IMG/VR virus record: IMGVR_UViG_3300029448_000032
Location: 1-60,124 of that record
DNA from: a virus
Reading direction: 5' to 3' (one strand)
Length of the DNA: 60,124 bases
This document shows, one piece after another, positions 24,944 to 31,711 of this stretch. Every line of letters begins with the position of its first letter. Within the stretch, counting starts at the first letter, position 1. A program made the translations under genes and the position numbers. The notes under the pieces are model-generated. The model searched no databases. It was not told where the DNA came from and saw only the letters and a list, made by a program, of their open reading frames with translations.

Positions 24944-25393
24944 TTAATTAAGCGCAGGATCGCTAGTAGGATGCTCTATTTCAGTATTATAGAGAAACGT
25001 AGTAGGATCTTCGAGTGCAGTAGATACAGCAGGCCAATCAGGGCAGAATTCATTGAACTCTTTTTGTGTCCACTTATAGTTATTTTTGTTGTGGTAAGGA
25101 TCGTCGATTAATGCATGCATATTAGCATAATGCTTTATCCACGATGCGAACTCTATACGAACATATTGATCGACAGACCAAGGCGAGGTTTGCGGGCCAA
25201 ATTGCTTATGGATATCATTGCTGATATCGTCGACTGTTTGCAGCTTATTGGTTGTAGGATGGAACATTAAGGTGCGAACTAGTTGGCTTGCAATAGCTTC
25301 AGCTGCGAAGTTAGGTGGTTCAACATATGACTCAAGTTTAGCTGGATCGTATTTAATGTTGGTATTATATTTATTCTTTTTACGCATGTGCAT
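24944..25393 (-). CDS. Early hypothetical protein
   Basis: 149 residues (MHMRKKNKYNTNIKYDPAKL...), with a basic start and then a polar, helical body rich in His, Trp and Asn. The second Met (codon 3) is an alternative start. It is a stand-alone cassette: palindromic repeat at 25447 upstream, terminator at 24905 downstream. Unrecognised; by position an early host-takeover protein. Confidence 0.65.
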   Translation of the reverse strand: MHMRKKNKYNTNIKYDPAKLESYVEPPNFAAEAIASQLVRTLMFHPTTNKLQTVDDISNDIHKQFGPQTSPWSVDQYVRIEFASWIKHYANMHALIDDPYHNKNNYKWTQKEFNEFCPDWPAVSTALEDPTTFLYNTEIEHPTSDPALN

Positions 25394-25446
25394 AGACTTT
25401 CTATATTATTATTGTTGTTGATATATTAAAGATTAGATTAATATAT

Positions 25447-25475
25447 GTTTTAAAAATTTTATGAATATAAAATTT
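25447..25475 (-). promoter_or_regulatory. AT-rich palindromic repeat, copy B
   Basis: AAATTTTAT, GAAT spacer, ATAAAATTT: a perfect 9-4-9 dyad, 54 bases upstream of the 149-residue gene. Confidence 0.6.
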
Positions 25476-25514
25476 GAGGAATGTAAAGGAAGTATATATG
25501 TTGAAGGATAAAGA

Positions 25515-25625
25515 GGTCCGCTAACCTTCAGGTTGGTGGGCTCGTGGGTGCCGCGAGGTGTCACAATAATCATGCAAATGTTGTACTTAGTAGAGGTATA
25601 GGGAGTGTTACCGCCCTGCCGGACC
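25515..25625 (-). ncRNA. Structured RNA candidate immediately downstream of a phage-type promoter
   Basis: GGTCCG/CGGACC (25515-25520 with 25620-25625) closes a GC-rich 111-base stretch with internal hairpins AACC-TTCA-GGTT (25523-25534), CTCG/CGAG (25541-25557) and GGTA/TACC (near 25596-25612). The reversed 18-bp promoter-like element ends 7 bases away, so a leftward transcript would begin almost exactly at the closing stem. It contains no useful open frame. It may be a free small RNA or the leader of the gene at 24944-25393. Confidence 0.5.
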
Positions 25626-25631
25626 CCCTTT

Positions 25632-25649
25632 TCTCTAATAGGAGACAGT
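25632..25649 (-). promoter_or_regulatory. Putative phage RNA polymerase promoter, leftward copy
   Basis: Minus-strand ACTGTCTCCTATTAGAGA, identical at 16-17 of 18 positions to the plus-strand elements at 26394, 29573 and 47968. The only copy that points left. Confidence 0.6.
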
Positions 25650-25714
25650 TCTGGCCTGCCTTACGCTAGGCGGTATATCACTACGGTGCAACCACTGCGG
25701 TGAAACTTTAAAAA

Positions 25715-25736
25715 AATAACCCCGTTAGGGGTTATT
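25715..25736. terminator. Bidirectional intrinsic terminator
   Basis: AATAACCCC-GTTA-GGGGTTATT, a perfect 9-bp stem with a 4-base loop; A-run before and T-run after, so it works on both strands. It ends the Ser/Thr/Pro-rich gene 16 bases upstream on the minus strand. Between it and the promoter at 25632 lie only short hairpins (for example GCCT/AGGC near 25657-25672). Confidence 0.9.
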
Positions 25737-25751
25737 TTTAGTGTGTGGAAG

Positions 25752-26132
25752 TTAGAAGGGAAGATTAGTATTAGGAATAGAAGGTGGAGTAGAAGAAGTA
25801 GAGGTAGGAGTAGTGGTAGAAGTAGAGGTAGAAGGTTGAGATTGGATAGGAGAAGTAGAAGGAAAAGTAGAAGGTTGAGGGTTGAAAGGAATATTAGAGG
25901 AAGGTGCAATAATATCAGGAGTAGAAGGAAGGTTTAGTTTTTGGTTGATAGTATTGTGGAATTTAGGGTAGAAGGTATTAGTTTGAGTATTATAGAGAAG
26001 ATAGTAAAGTTGAAGAGATTTGTTAGTTTTAGAGATTAAATGGTTGAAGTTAGGATGGGTGAAGAAAGTATGAAAGTTATTTAATTGAGGAGTATTATAT
26101 AAAGGATTGAATATATTTGTAAATGGTGACAT
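25752..26132 (-). CDS. Low-complexity Ser/Thr/Pro/Asn-rich early protein on a pyrimidine-rich strand
   Basis: 126 residues with no Gly, Val, Arg, Glu, Cys or Trp and only one Asp and one Ala; the C-terminal 45 residues are nearly all Ser, Thr, Pro, Gln and Asn. The coding strand is dominated by C and T. Support for being real: a frame open over 380 bases, a palindromic repeat 50 bases upstream as for the next two early genes, a leader AGAAAGCACATT before the ATG very like that of the NADAR gene, and a terminator right after the stop. A plus-strand purine-rich frame also crosses here. Function unknown. Confidence 0.55.
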   Translation of the reverse strand: MSPFTNIFNPLYNTPQLNNFHTFFTHPNFNHLISKTNKSLQLYYLLYNTQTNTFYPKFHNTINQKLNLPSTPDIIAPSSNIPFNPQPSTFPSTSPIQSQPSTSTSTTTPTSTSSTPPSIPNTNLPF

Positions 26133-26183
26133 AATGTGCTTTCTATTAGTTAATGTGAAATATTTTAAAAAGAGATAAAATAT

Positions 26184-26212
26184 GTTTTAAAAATTTTATG
26201 GATATAAAATTT
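26184..26212 (-). promoter_or_regulatory. AT-rich palindromic repeat, copy C
   Basis: AAATTTTAT, GGAT spacer, ATAAAATTT, a perfect 9-4-9 dyad 52 bases before the Ser/Thr/Pro-rich gene. Confidence 0.6.
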
Positions 26213-26219
26213 GTGGTTA

Positions 26220-26345
26220 AGAAAGAGAATTGATTTAGAATAGAGAGAGATAGTGAGGAAGAGTTTGTTGAAGGATAGAGAGAGATAGTGAGGGAAGAGA
26301 GAGAGAGGAATGATGAGGGAAAAAGTAGGGGGCCTGAAAAAGAGG
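26220..26345. repeat. Purine-rich tract with a duplicated 19-mer
   Basis: The plus strand is almost entirely A and G. ATAGAGAGAGATAGTGAGG occurs at 26240-26258 and again at 26275-26293. No convincing gene; it separates the leftward and rightward arms. Confidence 0.7.
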
Positions 26346-26352
26346 GATGGGG

Positions 26353-26377
26353 TATATATATATATTATAATTTTTTA
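26353..26377. other. AT-only tract next to the rightward promoter (candidate unwinding element)
   Basis: Alternating TATATA followed by TATTATAATTTTTTA, 17 bases upstream of the phage promoter element at 26394. T7's primary origin also pairs an AT-rich stretch with a phage promoter; a replication origin here is inference. Confidence 0.35.
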
Positions 26378-26393
26378 AGGTTTCTCTTAAAGA

Positions 26394-26411
26394 AGTGTCT
26401 CCTAGTAGAGA
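26394..26411 (+). promoter_or_regulatory. Putative phage RNA polymerase promoter for the rightward arm
   Basis: AGTGTCTCCTAGTAGAGA, 37 bases before the first rightward ORF. Matches the elements at 29573, 47968 and (reversed) 25632. Confidence 0.6.
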
Positions 26412-26448
26412 TAACAATTGGTTAAATTTTTAGCCAGGAGGTAACTAC

Positions 26449-26667
26449 TTGATAATAGTTCTCTGTAACGATCCTTGTGATGACATCTCAGGATCCGTAC
26501 TAGATTGGACTAAGAAAGCTACGTCTAACGTTAAAAGCCTTAATGAGAAGAGAATTAATAAAACTAACGAGAAGAACCAATCAGTTCTTGCTAGCTCTTG
26601 GGAAAAACTATGGAAAATAAAAGGAAGCTCGCCCTCGTCAAAGAAGCGAGAAAACGAAAACTACTAA
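26449..26667 (+). CDS. Small first gene of the late arm, possible small terminase subunit
   Basis: 72 residues starting at a TTG with a near-perfect AGGAGG six bases upstream. The body is Lys/Asn/Ser-rich and helical. It overlaps the large terminase start by 58 bases. Position before the large subunit suggests a packaging role, but the sequence itself does not show it; the 135-residue protein at 31117 is the rival candidate. Confidence 0.5.
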   Translation: MIIVLCNDPCDDISGSVLDWTKKATSNVKSLNEKRINKTNEKNQSVLASSWEKLWKIKGSSPSSKKRENENY

Positions 26668-28253
26668 ACGACTACAAAACTAATTTTGAAAATTTCTCCA
26701 AAGATCAAATCAAAATAATAACAAAAGATGCTGCTAGAGGATTTACTCCCTTTATATTTAATGATGCTCAAAGAAAAGTTAATGAAGCATTAGAGAAACA
26801 ACTTAAAGAAAAAGGAAGAGTAAGAGCATTAATCTTAAAAGCTCGTCAACAAGGTATATCTACTTACTGTACTGCTCGTACTGCATGGAAGAGTTTCTTT
26901 ACGCCTAACGCAAGATCGGTTGTAATGGCTCATGATAGTGCGACTTCAGATGCCTTATTTAGTATGAGCAAGAACCTCATAGATAAAATGGAAGACGAAT
27001 TCCGGCCTCAACTTATAGCATCAAATGCTAAGGAGATTAAATTTGAACATAACAACGCGGGTTATAGATTATATACGGCTGGCTCTCCGGAAGCTGGCCG
27101 TGGAACTACCCCTACAATTGCTCACCTTAGTGAGGTGGCCTTTTGGACTTTTGACGAGAAGATTCTCGCCGGACTATTCCAAGGTATCTCTCAAGCTGAC
27201 GGTACCGAAGTTATCCTGGAGTCTACGGCCAACGGTGCTAAAGGAGAATTTTATAGATTATGGAGGACGGCTGAACAAGGCTATGAAAGAGGCGATTCTG
27301 AATACATACCTATATTTCTACCTTGGTTTGTCACTAACGAATATAGGAGGGAAGCTCCTGAGAATTTTGAACCTGATGCAAAAGAGCGTGAGCTTATGGA
27401 CGAGCATGGCTTGGATTACAGCCAGCTTTATTGGAGACGCCTTAAAATTGCTGAGTCGGGCGAAAGGAAATTTGTCCAGGAGTATCCGAGCAATCCTGAA
27501 GAAGCGTTCTTAGTAACAGGTAGTAGTGTCTTTGATTTAAAGAAATTAAATTCTTTTGAACCTGCACCGTACCTTAAAAAGATGCATTTAGATTTAGATT
27601 CAAAATTCTTTGAAGATACTAATGAAGGAGATATAGAAATTTATGATTATCCTAACCATGATACAGGATATGTTATAGGAGCTGATGTTGCTTTAGGAGT
27701 AGGAAAAGATTATTCTGCTGCAGTAGTATTAAATGAAAATAGACAAATTGTTTCTGCTTATAGAAATAATCTTATAGATCCTAGTAAATTTGGCGATTTT
27801 TTATTTTACTTAGGAAGATACTATAATAATGCTTTGCTTGCTGTAGAGTCTAACTCTATGGGAATTGCTACTCTACAAAAGCTAGATGATATGGGGTATG
27901 TAAACCTATACAAGCAAACAAAGATAGCTAACGTCAGTAGAGAAGAAGGAGAAAGACTAGGGTTTAGAACTACTGTAGCAACAAGAAGTACAATCATAGG
28001 AAACTTGAAGAACGCTATAGAGAACGATGATGTATATGTACCTAGTATAGATATTATCCAAGAACTGAAGGATTATATAGTTAATGACCACGGAAAAGCT
28101 GAAGCAGCTCCAGGATGCCATGATGACTATGTTATGTCTCTTGCTATTGGCCTAGAGGTGTTAAGATCTCACTATGACCGTATAACAACTAACAAGGTAC
28201 CCTGGAACCAGAAGTTCTCTACTGTAGAACAGGATAATACAAAATGGTTATAA
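26610..28253 (+). CDS. terL: Terminase large subunit
   Basis: 547 residues from the ATG at 26610 (a TTG at 26598 is possible). The ATPase has the Walker A variant KARQQGIST near residue 75 and Walker B-like IAHLSEVAFW near 170. The RNase H-like nuclease has GADVALGVGKDYSA near 365, VESNSMG near 415 and HDDYVMSLAIG near 510, giving the acidic triad. It cuts and pumps DNA into the prohead through the portal at 32693. Confidence 0.93.
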   Translation: MENKRKLALVKEARKRKLLNDYKTNFENFSKDQIKIITKDAARGFTPFIFNDAQRKVNEALEKQLKEKGRVRALILKARQQGISTYCTARTAWKSFFTPNARSVVMAHDSATSDALFSMSKNLIDKMEDEFRPQLIASNAKEIKFEHNNAGYRLYTAGSPEAGRGTTPTIAHLSEVAFWTFDEKILAGLFQGISQADGTEVILESTANGAKGEFYRLWRTAEQGYERGDSEYIPIFLPWFVTNEYRREAPENFEPDAKERELMDEHGLDYSQLYWRRLKIAESGERKFVQEYPSNPEEAFLVTGSSVFDLKKLNSFEPAPYLKKMHLDLDSKFFEDTNEGDIEIYDYPNHDTGYVIGADVALGVGKDYSAAVVLNENRQIVSAYRNNLIDPSKFGDFLFYLGRYYNNALLAVESNSMGIATLQKLDDMGYVNLYKQTKIANVSREEGERLGFRTTVATRSTIIGNLKNAIENDDVYVPSIDIIQELKDYIVNDHGKAEAAPGCHDDYVMSLAIGLEVLRSHYDRITTNKVPWNQKFSTVEQDNTKWL

Positions 28254-28360
28254 AAAGTCTTTTGATTATTTCAGTTACACTTATGTTTCTAACTAGTGAA
28301 GAAGATTTTATAAGACCTCGTCCTAGAGGAGGACAAAATAAAGAAATGAGTAATACATGA
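28244..28360 (+). CDS. 38-residue protein with N-terminal membrane or signal segment
   Basis: MVIKSLLIISVTLMFLTSEE then a polar, Arg/Pro-rich tail. Starts inside the terminase stop and ends in an ATGA overlap with the SleB gene, so it sits inside a tightly coupled lysis cluster. It may be a spanin- or holin-like accessory. Confidence 0.5.
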   Translation: MVIKSLLIISVTLMFLTSEEDFIRPRPRGGQNKEMSNT

Positions 28361-28782
28361 TATTAAAAACTGCACTTATGTGTCTAGCATTAAATGTCTA
28401 CCATGAAGCTAAGAATCAATCTACGGTAGGCCAATTAGCTGTAGGACAAGTAGTATTAAATAGAGTAGAAGATACTAGATTCCCTAATACTGTCTGTGAA
28501 GTAATTGAGGAAGGTATCACTTATAAAGGTACAGATACTCCTGTCTTGCATAAATGTCAATTTAGTTGGTACTGTGATGGAAAGCCAGATAATCCTGATA
28601 AGTCTAGTAAAGCTTGGATAAAAGCTTTAATTAACGCTAATACAGTACTAAAAAACGAAATAATAGATATTACTGAAGGAGCTACTCACTATCATGCAAC
28701 TTATGTAAAGCCTTCATGGGCTGCAACAAAAACTAGAACAACAAGAATAGATAGTCATATATTTTATAGGTGGGAAAAATGA
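28357..28782 (+). CDS. SleB-type cell wall hydrolase (endolysin)
   Basis: 141 residues of the Hydrolase_2/SleB family: ALNVYHEAKNQS with the catalytic glutamate at about 17, GQLAVGQVVLNRV, RFPNTVCEVI, CQFSWYCDG and GATHYHATYV with SHIFYRW at the end. It degrades peptidoglycan. A hydrophobic start (MILKTALMCLALN) may act as a signal. A second, M15-type lysin follows at 32050. Confidence 0.88.
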   Translation: MILKTALMCLALNVYHEAKNQSTVGQLAVGQVVLNRVEDTRFPNTVCEVIEEGITYKGTDTPVLHKCQFSWYCDGKPDNPDKSSKAWIKALINANTVLKNEIIDITEGATHYHATYVKPSWAATKTRTTRIDSHIFYRWEK

Positions 28783-28877
28783 TTATTAACATAATTTGTT
28801 TTGCTTTTATGGGAATTGGTTTTGCTGTAAATGTGGCTCTTTTAATCCATCTTTCACAAATAAAGGATCGAATATGA
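28779..28877 (+). CDS. 32-residue single-pass membrane protein
   Basis: MIINIICFAFMGIGFAVNVA then LLIHLSQIKDRI: one transmembrane helix and a short charged tail. ATGA overlaps on both sides couple it to the SleB gene and thyX. Small holin-like or accessory lysis protein is possible. Confidence 0.5.
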   Translation: MIINIICFAFMGIGFAVNVALLIHLSQIKDRI

Positions 28878-29584
28878 TAAATGAGATAAAAGTAGATCTT
28901 ATAGATTCTTGTGGTACAGACTTAACTGTAGTTAATGCTGCAAGAGTATCATTCGATAAAGAAGCAGAGTGGGGTTGGGAGAGATACGATCAAGATGACT
29001 TTAAGAGAGTATTAAGACCAAGAGACAAAAAACTTATTGAGTACTTAGCTGAGCATGAACACTGGAGTCCTTTTGCCCACACGTTTTTGCAATTCAGAAT
29101 AACAGCTCCAATCTTTGTTGCTCGTCAGTTGGGTAAACATCAGGTAGGCCTAGTATGGAACGAGGTTAGCAGAAGATATGTAGACGAAGATCCTGTATTT
29201 TTTAAACCTAAAGAATTTAGAGGAAAACCTATAAATAAAAAGCAGGGAAGTTCTAAAGAAATAATAGATATAAATCCTTCTACAGGGTCTGGTCCTATGT
29301 TTGTAGATGAATATGATAGAGTCATGAACACCAGTAAGTGGACATATAATCAGTTATTAAGTTTAGGTGTATGTCCTGAGCAAGCACGTTTAGTATTACC
29401 ACAAGCAATGATGACGAGCTGGTATTGGTCAGGATCTTTGTTTGCTTTTTCGAGAGTATATAACTTACGAAGTAAAGAGGATGCTCAAGAAGAATGTCAA
29501 GATGTAGCTAAAGAATTAGATAAACATTGTAAACATAAATTTCCTATATCGTGGAAACACTTAACCACAGGAACTGTCCCCTAA
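28874..29584 (+). CDS. thyX: Flavin-dependent thymidylate synthase ThyX
   Basis: 236 residues from the ATG at 28874, preceded by AAAGGA; the longer frame upstream is the 32-residue gene in another frame. ThyX features: HEHWSPFAHTFLQFR near 55-70, then the FAD/dUMP motif VARQLGKHQVGLVWNEVSRRY (phage variant of RHRxxSxNExS) and RLVLPQAMMTSWYWSG near 175. It methylates dUMP from the phage dCMP deaminase. A phage promoter-like element overlaps its stop. Confidence 0.95.
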   Translation: MINEIKVDLIDSCGTDLTVVNAARVSFDKEAEWGWERYDQDDFKRVLRPRDKKLIEYLAEHEHWSPFAHTFLQFRITAPIFVARQLGKHQVGLVWNEVSRRYVDEDPVFFKPKEFRGKPINKKQGSSKEIIDINPSTGSGPMFVDEYDRVMNTSKWTYNQLLSLGVCPEQARLVLPQAMMTSWYWSGSLFAFSRVYNLRSKEDAQEECQDVAKELDKHCKHKFPISWKHLTTGTVP

Positions 29585-29590
29585 TAGAGA
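29573..29590 (+). promoter_or_regulatory. Putative phage RNA polymerase promoter after thyX
   Basis: ACTGTCCCCTAATAGAGA covers the thyX stop codon and lies 42 bases before the next gene. Confidence 0.55.
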
Positions 29591-29631
29591 ATTTAAAAAT
29601 TTTTGAGCTTTATATCTGAGAGGAGAGTTCA

Positions 29632-29832
29632 GTGCTTAAAACAATAGTATTAATATGTCAACTAAATAACCCAACAAATTGTTTATTATTAGAAGATACA
29701 GAAGGGTTGCATAAAACTTTTAATAAATGTGCTGCAAGAGCTAATGAACTTCGAGAAGCTTTACCAAATTATTTACCACATATGAGAGCAGTAGACTTTA
29801 AATGTGTTAAAGAAACAGAAACCCAAATTTAA
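29632..29832 (+). CDS. Small cysteine-patterned protein (paralogue of the 21700 ORF)
   Basis: 66 residues from a GTG with AGGAGA at good spacing. C9, C17, LLEDTEG, C33 and C59 repeat the pattern of the leftward-arm protein at 21700-21930. The hydrophobic start is short. Function unknown. Confidence 0.6.
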   Translation: MLKTIVLICQLNNPTNCLLLEDTEGLHKTFNKCAARANELREALPNYLPHMRAVDFKCVKETETQI

Positions 29833-29843
29833 TAGGACATATA

Positions 29844-30209
29844 ATGAAAAAGTATTTTATAGCTTTACTTACGATCGCTGCTTCTTGTTCTCCAGTAGCT
29901 GCATGGGAATTAAGTAACGGCATATCGTTAGACAACTCAATAAAAGCACAGTATAATGTTGACACAACTATAACATCACTAACAATGGAATCAGGAATTA
30001 CTGTACCAGTATCTATTGTGGACTTAAGTGTTGATGCAGATTTCAATTTAGCAGAACTTAGTTTTAGTGATAACTCAGATGTATATCAAGGAATAGATAT
30101 TGGATTAGCAGTTAGTGCTGCATCTAATATTGTTTTAGAATTAAACACAGGAATCGATACTGATTGGAATAGAGAGGATTTAGTAGCATCTGTGACGTGG
30201 TCCTTTTAA
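29844..30209 (+). CDS. Small exported beta-barrel-like (outer membrane) protein
   Basis: 121 residues. A clear signal peptide (MKKYFIALLTIAASCSPVAA, cleavage after AWA or lipid attachment at C15) is followed by alternating polar/hydrophobic strands and a C-terminal TWSF. A terminal Phe after alternating residues is the beta-signal of outer membrane proteins. A phage-made surface protein could block superinfection; that is inference. The only gene here with such architecture. Confidence 0.6.
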   Translation: MKKYFIALLTIAASCSPVAAWELSNGISLDNSIKAQYNVDTTITSLTMESGITVPVSIVDLSVDADFNLAELSFSDNSDVYQGIDIGLAVSAASNIVLELNTGIDTDWNREDLVASVTWSF

Positions 30210-30211
30210 AT

Positions 30212-30277
30212 ATGACAGACGAAGAATTTAAGAAATATGTTAAACTATTATGTGATATTTGGAATATAAAAAAATAA
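30212..30277 (+). CDS. 21-residue ORF
   Basis: MTDEEFKKYVKLLCDIWNIK then K. Begins 2 bases after the exported protein's stop and ends exactly before the DUF1127 ATG. Too short to classify; it may act only as a coupling leader. Confidence 0.35.
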   Translation: MTDEEFKKYVKLLCDIWNIKK

Positions 30278-30439
30278 ATGAAGAAATACTTTTACAAAAT
30301 GTGGAACAATTATATAGAATATAAAGAACGTAGAGCGGCCTATGTAACATTACAATCAATGCCTGATTACATGTTAAAAGATATGGGACTATATAGATCT
30401 GATATCCGGAGACAAGTATACAAAGAACACGATAGGTGA
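30278..30439 (+). CDS. DUF1127-family small basic protein
   Basis: 53 residues: MWNNYIEYKERRAAYVTLQS then MPDYMLKDMGLYRSDIRRQV. The pattern W...Y...R-A......L..M.D..L-D-G-..R-DI is DUF1127, a family abundant in alphaproteobacteria and some gammaproteobacteria; a few members bind RNA and affect small-RNA turnover or metabolism. Phage copies are unusual and point to gene capture from the host. Confidence 0.85.
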   Translation: MKKYFYKMWNNYIEYKERRAAYVTLQSMPDYMLKDMGLYRSDIRRQVYKEHDR

Positions 30440-30442
30440 TAA

Positions 30443-30775
30443 ATGGATTTAAAAATATCTATAGGACTTGCTGTAACTTTAGCAGCTCAAATATGCGCAG
30501 CTGTATGGTATGTAGCCCAAACAGATGCAACTATAAAAACTTTAGACACTAAGGTAGCAGAGCTAAGCAGTACTGTAGCTATTGAAGAATCAGTTAATTT
30601 AAAAAGAGATGTTGACCATAATGCCAACAATATAACTAATATTGATACTGATGTTAAAACATTAAGTAATCATTTAGCTGTAGGCATCGGAGATAGTAAT
30701 GATATCTTAAGACGTATAAGCATTTTAGAAACTGAAATTAGGTTTATTCAAAAGGAGCTAGATAGAAATGATTAA
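30443..30775 (+). CDS. Membrane-anchored coiled-coil protein
   Basis: 110 residues: an N-terminal transmembrane helix (about 5-25) and then a long heptad-rich region to the end, facing the periplasm or cytoplasm. The layout resembles an inner-membrane spanin, but no outer partner is evident nearby. Close to the lysis genes. Confidence 0.6.
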   Translation: MDLKISIGLAVTLAAQICAAVWYVAQTDATIKTLDTKVAELSSTVAIEESVNLKRDVDHNANNITNIDTDVKTLSNHLAVGIGDSNDILRRISILETEIRFIQKELDRND

Positions 30776-30869
30776 AAATCTAAGACATTATTTTAAAAGA
30801 ATCTGGTGTGCAATATTAAATAAAGATTGTTGTGATACTTGTGACTGTTCAGTAGGTAAAAAGGATTAA
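30768..30869 (+). CDS. 33-residue cysteine-rich protein
   Basis: Ends with CCDTCDCSVGKKD after a basic helix. The ATG overlaps the previous stop by 8 bases and AAAGGAG precedes it. Four closely spaced cysteines suggest metal binding. Confidence 0.5.
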   Translation: MIKNLRHYFKRIWCAILNKDCCDTCDCSVGKKD

Positions 30870-30873
30870 GATA

Positions 30874-31113
30874 TTGGTAAATTTATCTGTTGGAAGAGGT
30901 GAAAAGCTTTCTGTTAAAAAGGGAGCTGGGTTAACCGCTAAAGGAGTAGCAAAGTATAGACGTGCTAATCCTGGATCTAAACTAAAAACCGCTGTAACCG
31001 GTAAAGTAAAAGCTGGAAGTAAAGCAGCAGGAAGAAGAAAATCTTTTTGTGCTAGGTCTAAAGGTTGGACTGGCGAACGAGGTAAGGCAGCTAGAAGAAG
31101 GTGGAAGTGTTAA
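30874..31113 (+). CDS. DUF6321-like basic protein
   Basis: 79 residues from a TTG. GAGLTAKGVAKYRRANPGSK and FCARSKGW ... ARRRWKC are the conserved parts of a small, very basic marine-phage protein that I know as DUF6321. The charge suggests DNA or RNA contact, perhaps in the virion. Confidence 0.7.
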   Translation: MVNLSVGRGEKLSVKKGAGLTAKGVAKYRRANPGSKLKTAVTGKVKAGSKAAGRRKSFCARSKGWTGERGKAARRRWKC

Positions 31114-31116
31114 ATT

Positions 31117-31524
31117 ATGAATAAAGTAAATCCAAACTCACTAAATAACTTACGCCCCTTCACTAAAGAAGGTGCGCGCGTCGGCCAACGTAACTCTGTA
31201 ATAGCTCGTAAAGCTAACAAAGAAGCTAGAGAAGCGTTGAAGTTAAGTATTAACGATTGGAAAGCTTTAAGAGATGAAGTTAAAGAAGACGCACCTGCGG
31301 CTCTAGATGTACTTAAGATTGCTATGACAAAAGCCTTAGCTATTGAAGACATGGATGAAGCTACTAGATTAGCAGCTGTTTTAGCTGAGTTTGAAGCTCC
31401 TAAGTTACAAAGACAAGATATTACTCAAGTAACTCAAACAGCAGATTTAACAGACGAGCAACTAAAAGAAGCACTAGATGAATTAGATATTCCATTTGGT
31501 GTAGAACCTAAAAACTTAAATTGA
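31117..31524 (+). CDS. Putative small terminase subunit or DUF5681-like protein
   Basis: 135 residues. The N-terminal NPNSLNNLRPFTKEGARVGQ resembles the NP.SL.NL.P motif of DUF5681 proteins; a long helix follows and the C-terminus is acidic. Small terminase subunits often have this build (DNA-binding head, helical oligomerisation part). Assignment is tentative. Confidence 0.45.
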   Translation: MNKVNPNSLNNLRPFTKEGARVGQRNSVIARKANKEAREALKLSINDWKALRDEVKEDAPAALDVLKIAMTKALAIEDMDEATRLAAVLAEFEAPKLQRQDITQVTQTADLTDEQLKEALDELDIPFGVEPKNLN

Positions 31525-31538
31525 GGTAATTATATATT

Positions 31539-31697
31539 ATGCCAAAAAAGAAAAAAGGACTTTATGCTAACATCCATGCTAAACGTGCTAGAATAGCATC
31601 AGGATCAGGCGAAAAAATGCGGAAGCCTGGAACAAAAGGTGCTCCAACTACAGCTAATTTTAAACGAGCAGCAAAAACAGCTAAGAAAAAATATTAA
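31539..31697 (+). CDS. 52-residue lysine-rich protein
   Basis: MPKKKKGLYANIHAKRARIA followed by SGSGEKMRKPGTKGAPTTAN. About a third basic; this LYANIHAKR type accompanies DUF6321 in many marine phages as far as I recall. Function unknown. Confidence 0.7.
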   Translation: MPKKKKGLYANIHAKRARIASGSGEKMRKPGTKGAPTTANFKRAAKTAKKKY

Positions 31698-31711
31698 TAA
31701 GAGTAATAAAA

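Noticed and set aside
25640-25700. Cobalamin riboswitch, suggested by GGAGAC, CCTGCC and GGTGCAA near each other and by the B12-dependent reductase
   Set aside because: The B12 box is interrupted, there is no expected fold, and no downstream gene in the right orientation.
25743-25937. Arg/Gly-rich plus-strand frame in the purine tract
   Set aside because: Mirror image of the Ser/Thr/Pro gene; no ribosome site and a terminator immediately before it.
26235-26417. 60-codon minus-strand frame
   Set aside because: It is antisense to the purine tract and crosses the rightward promoter element; no ribosome site.
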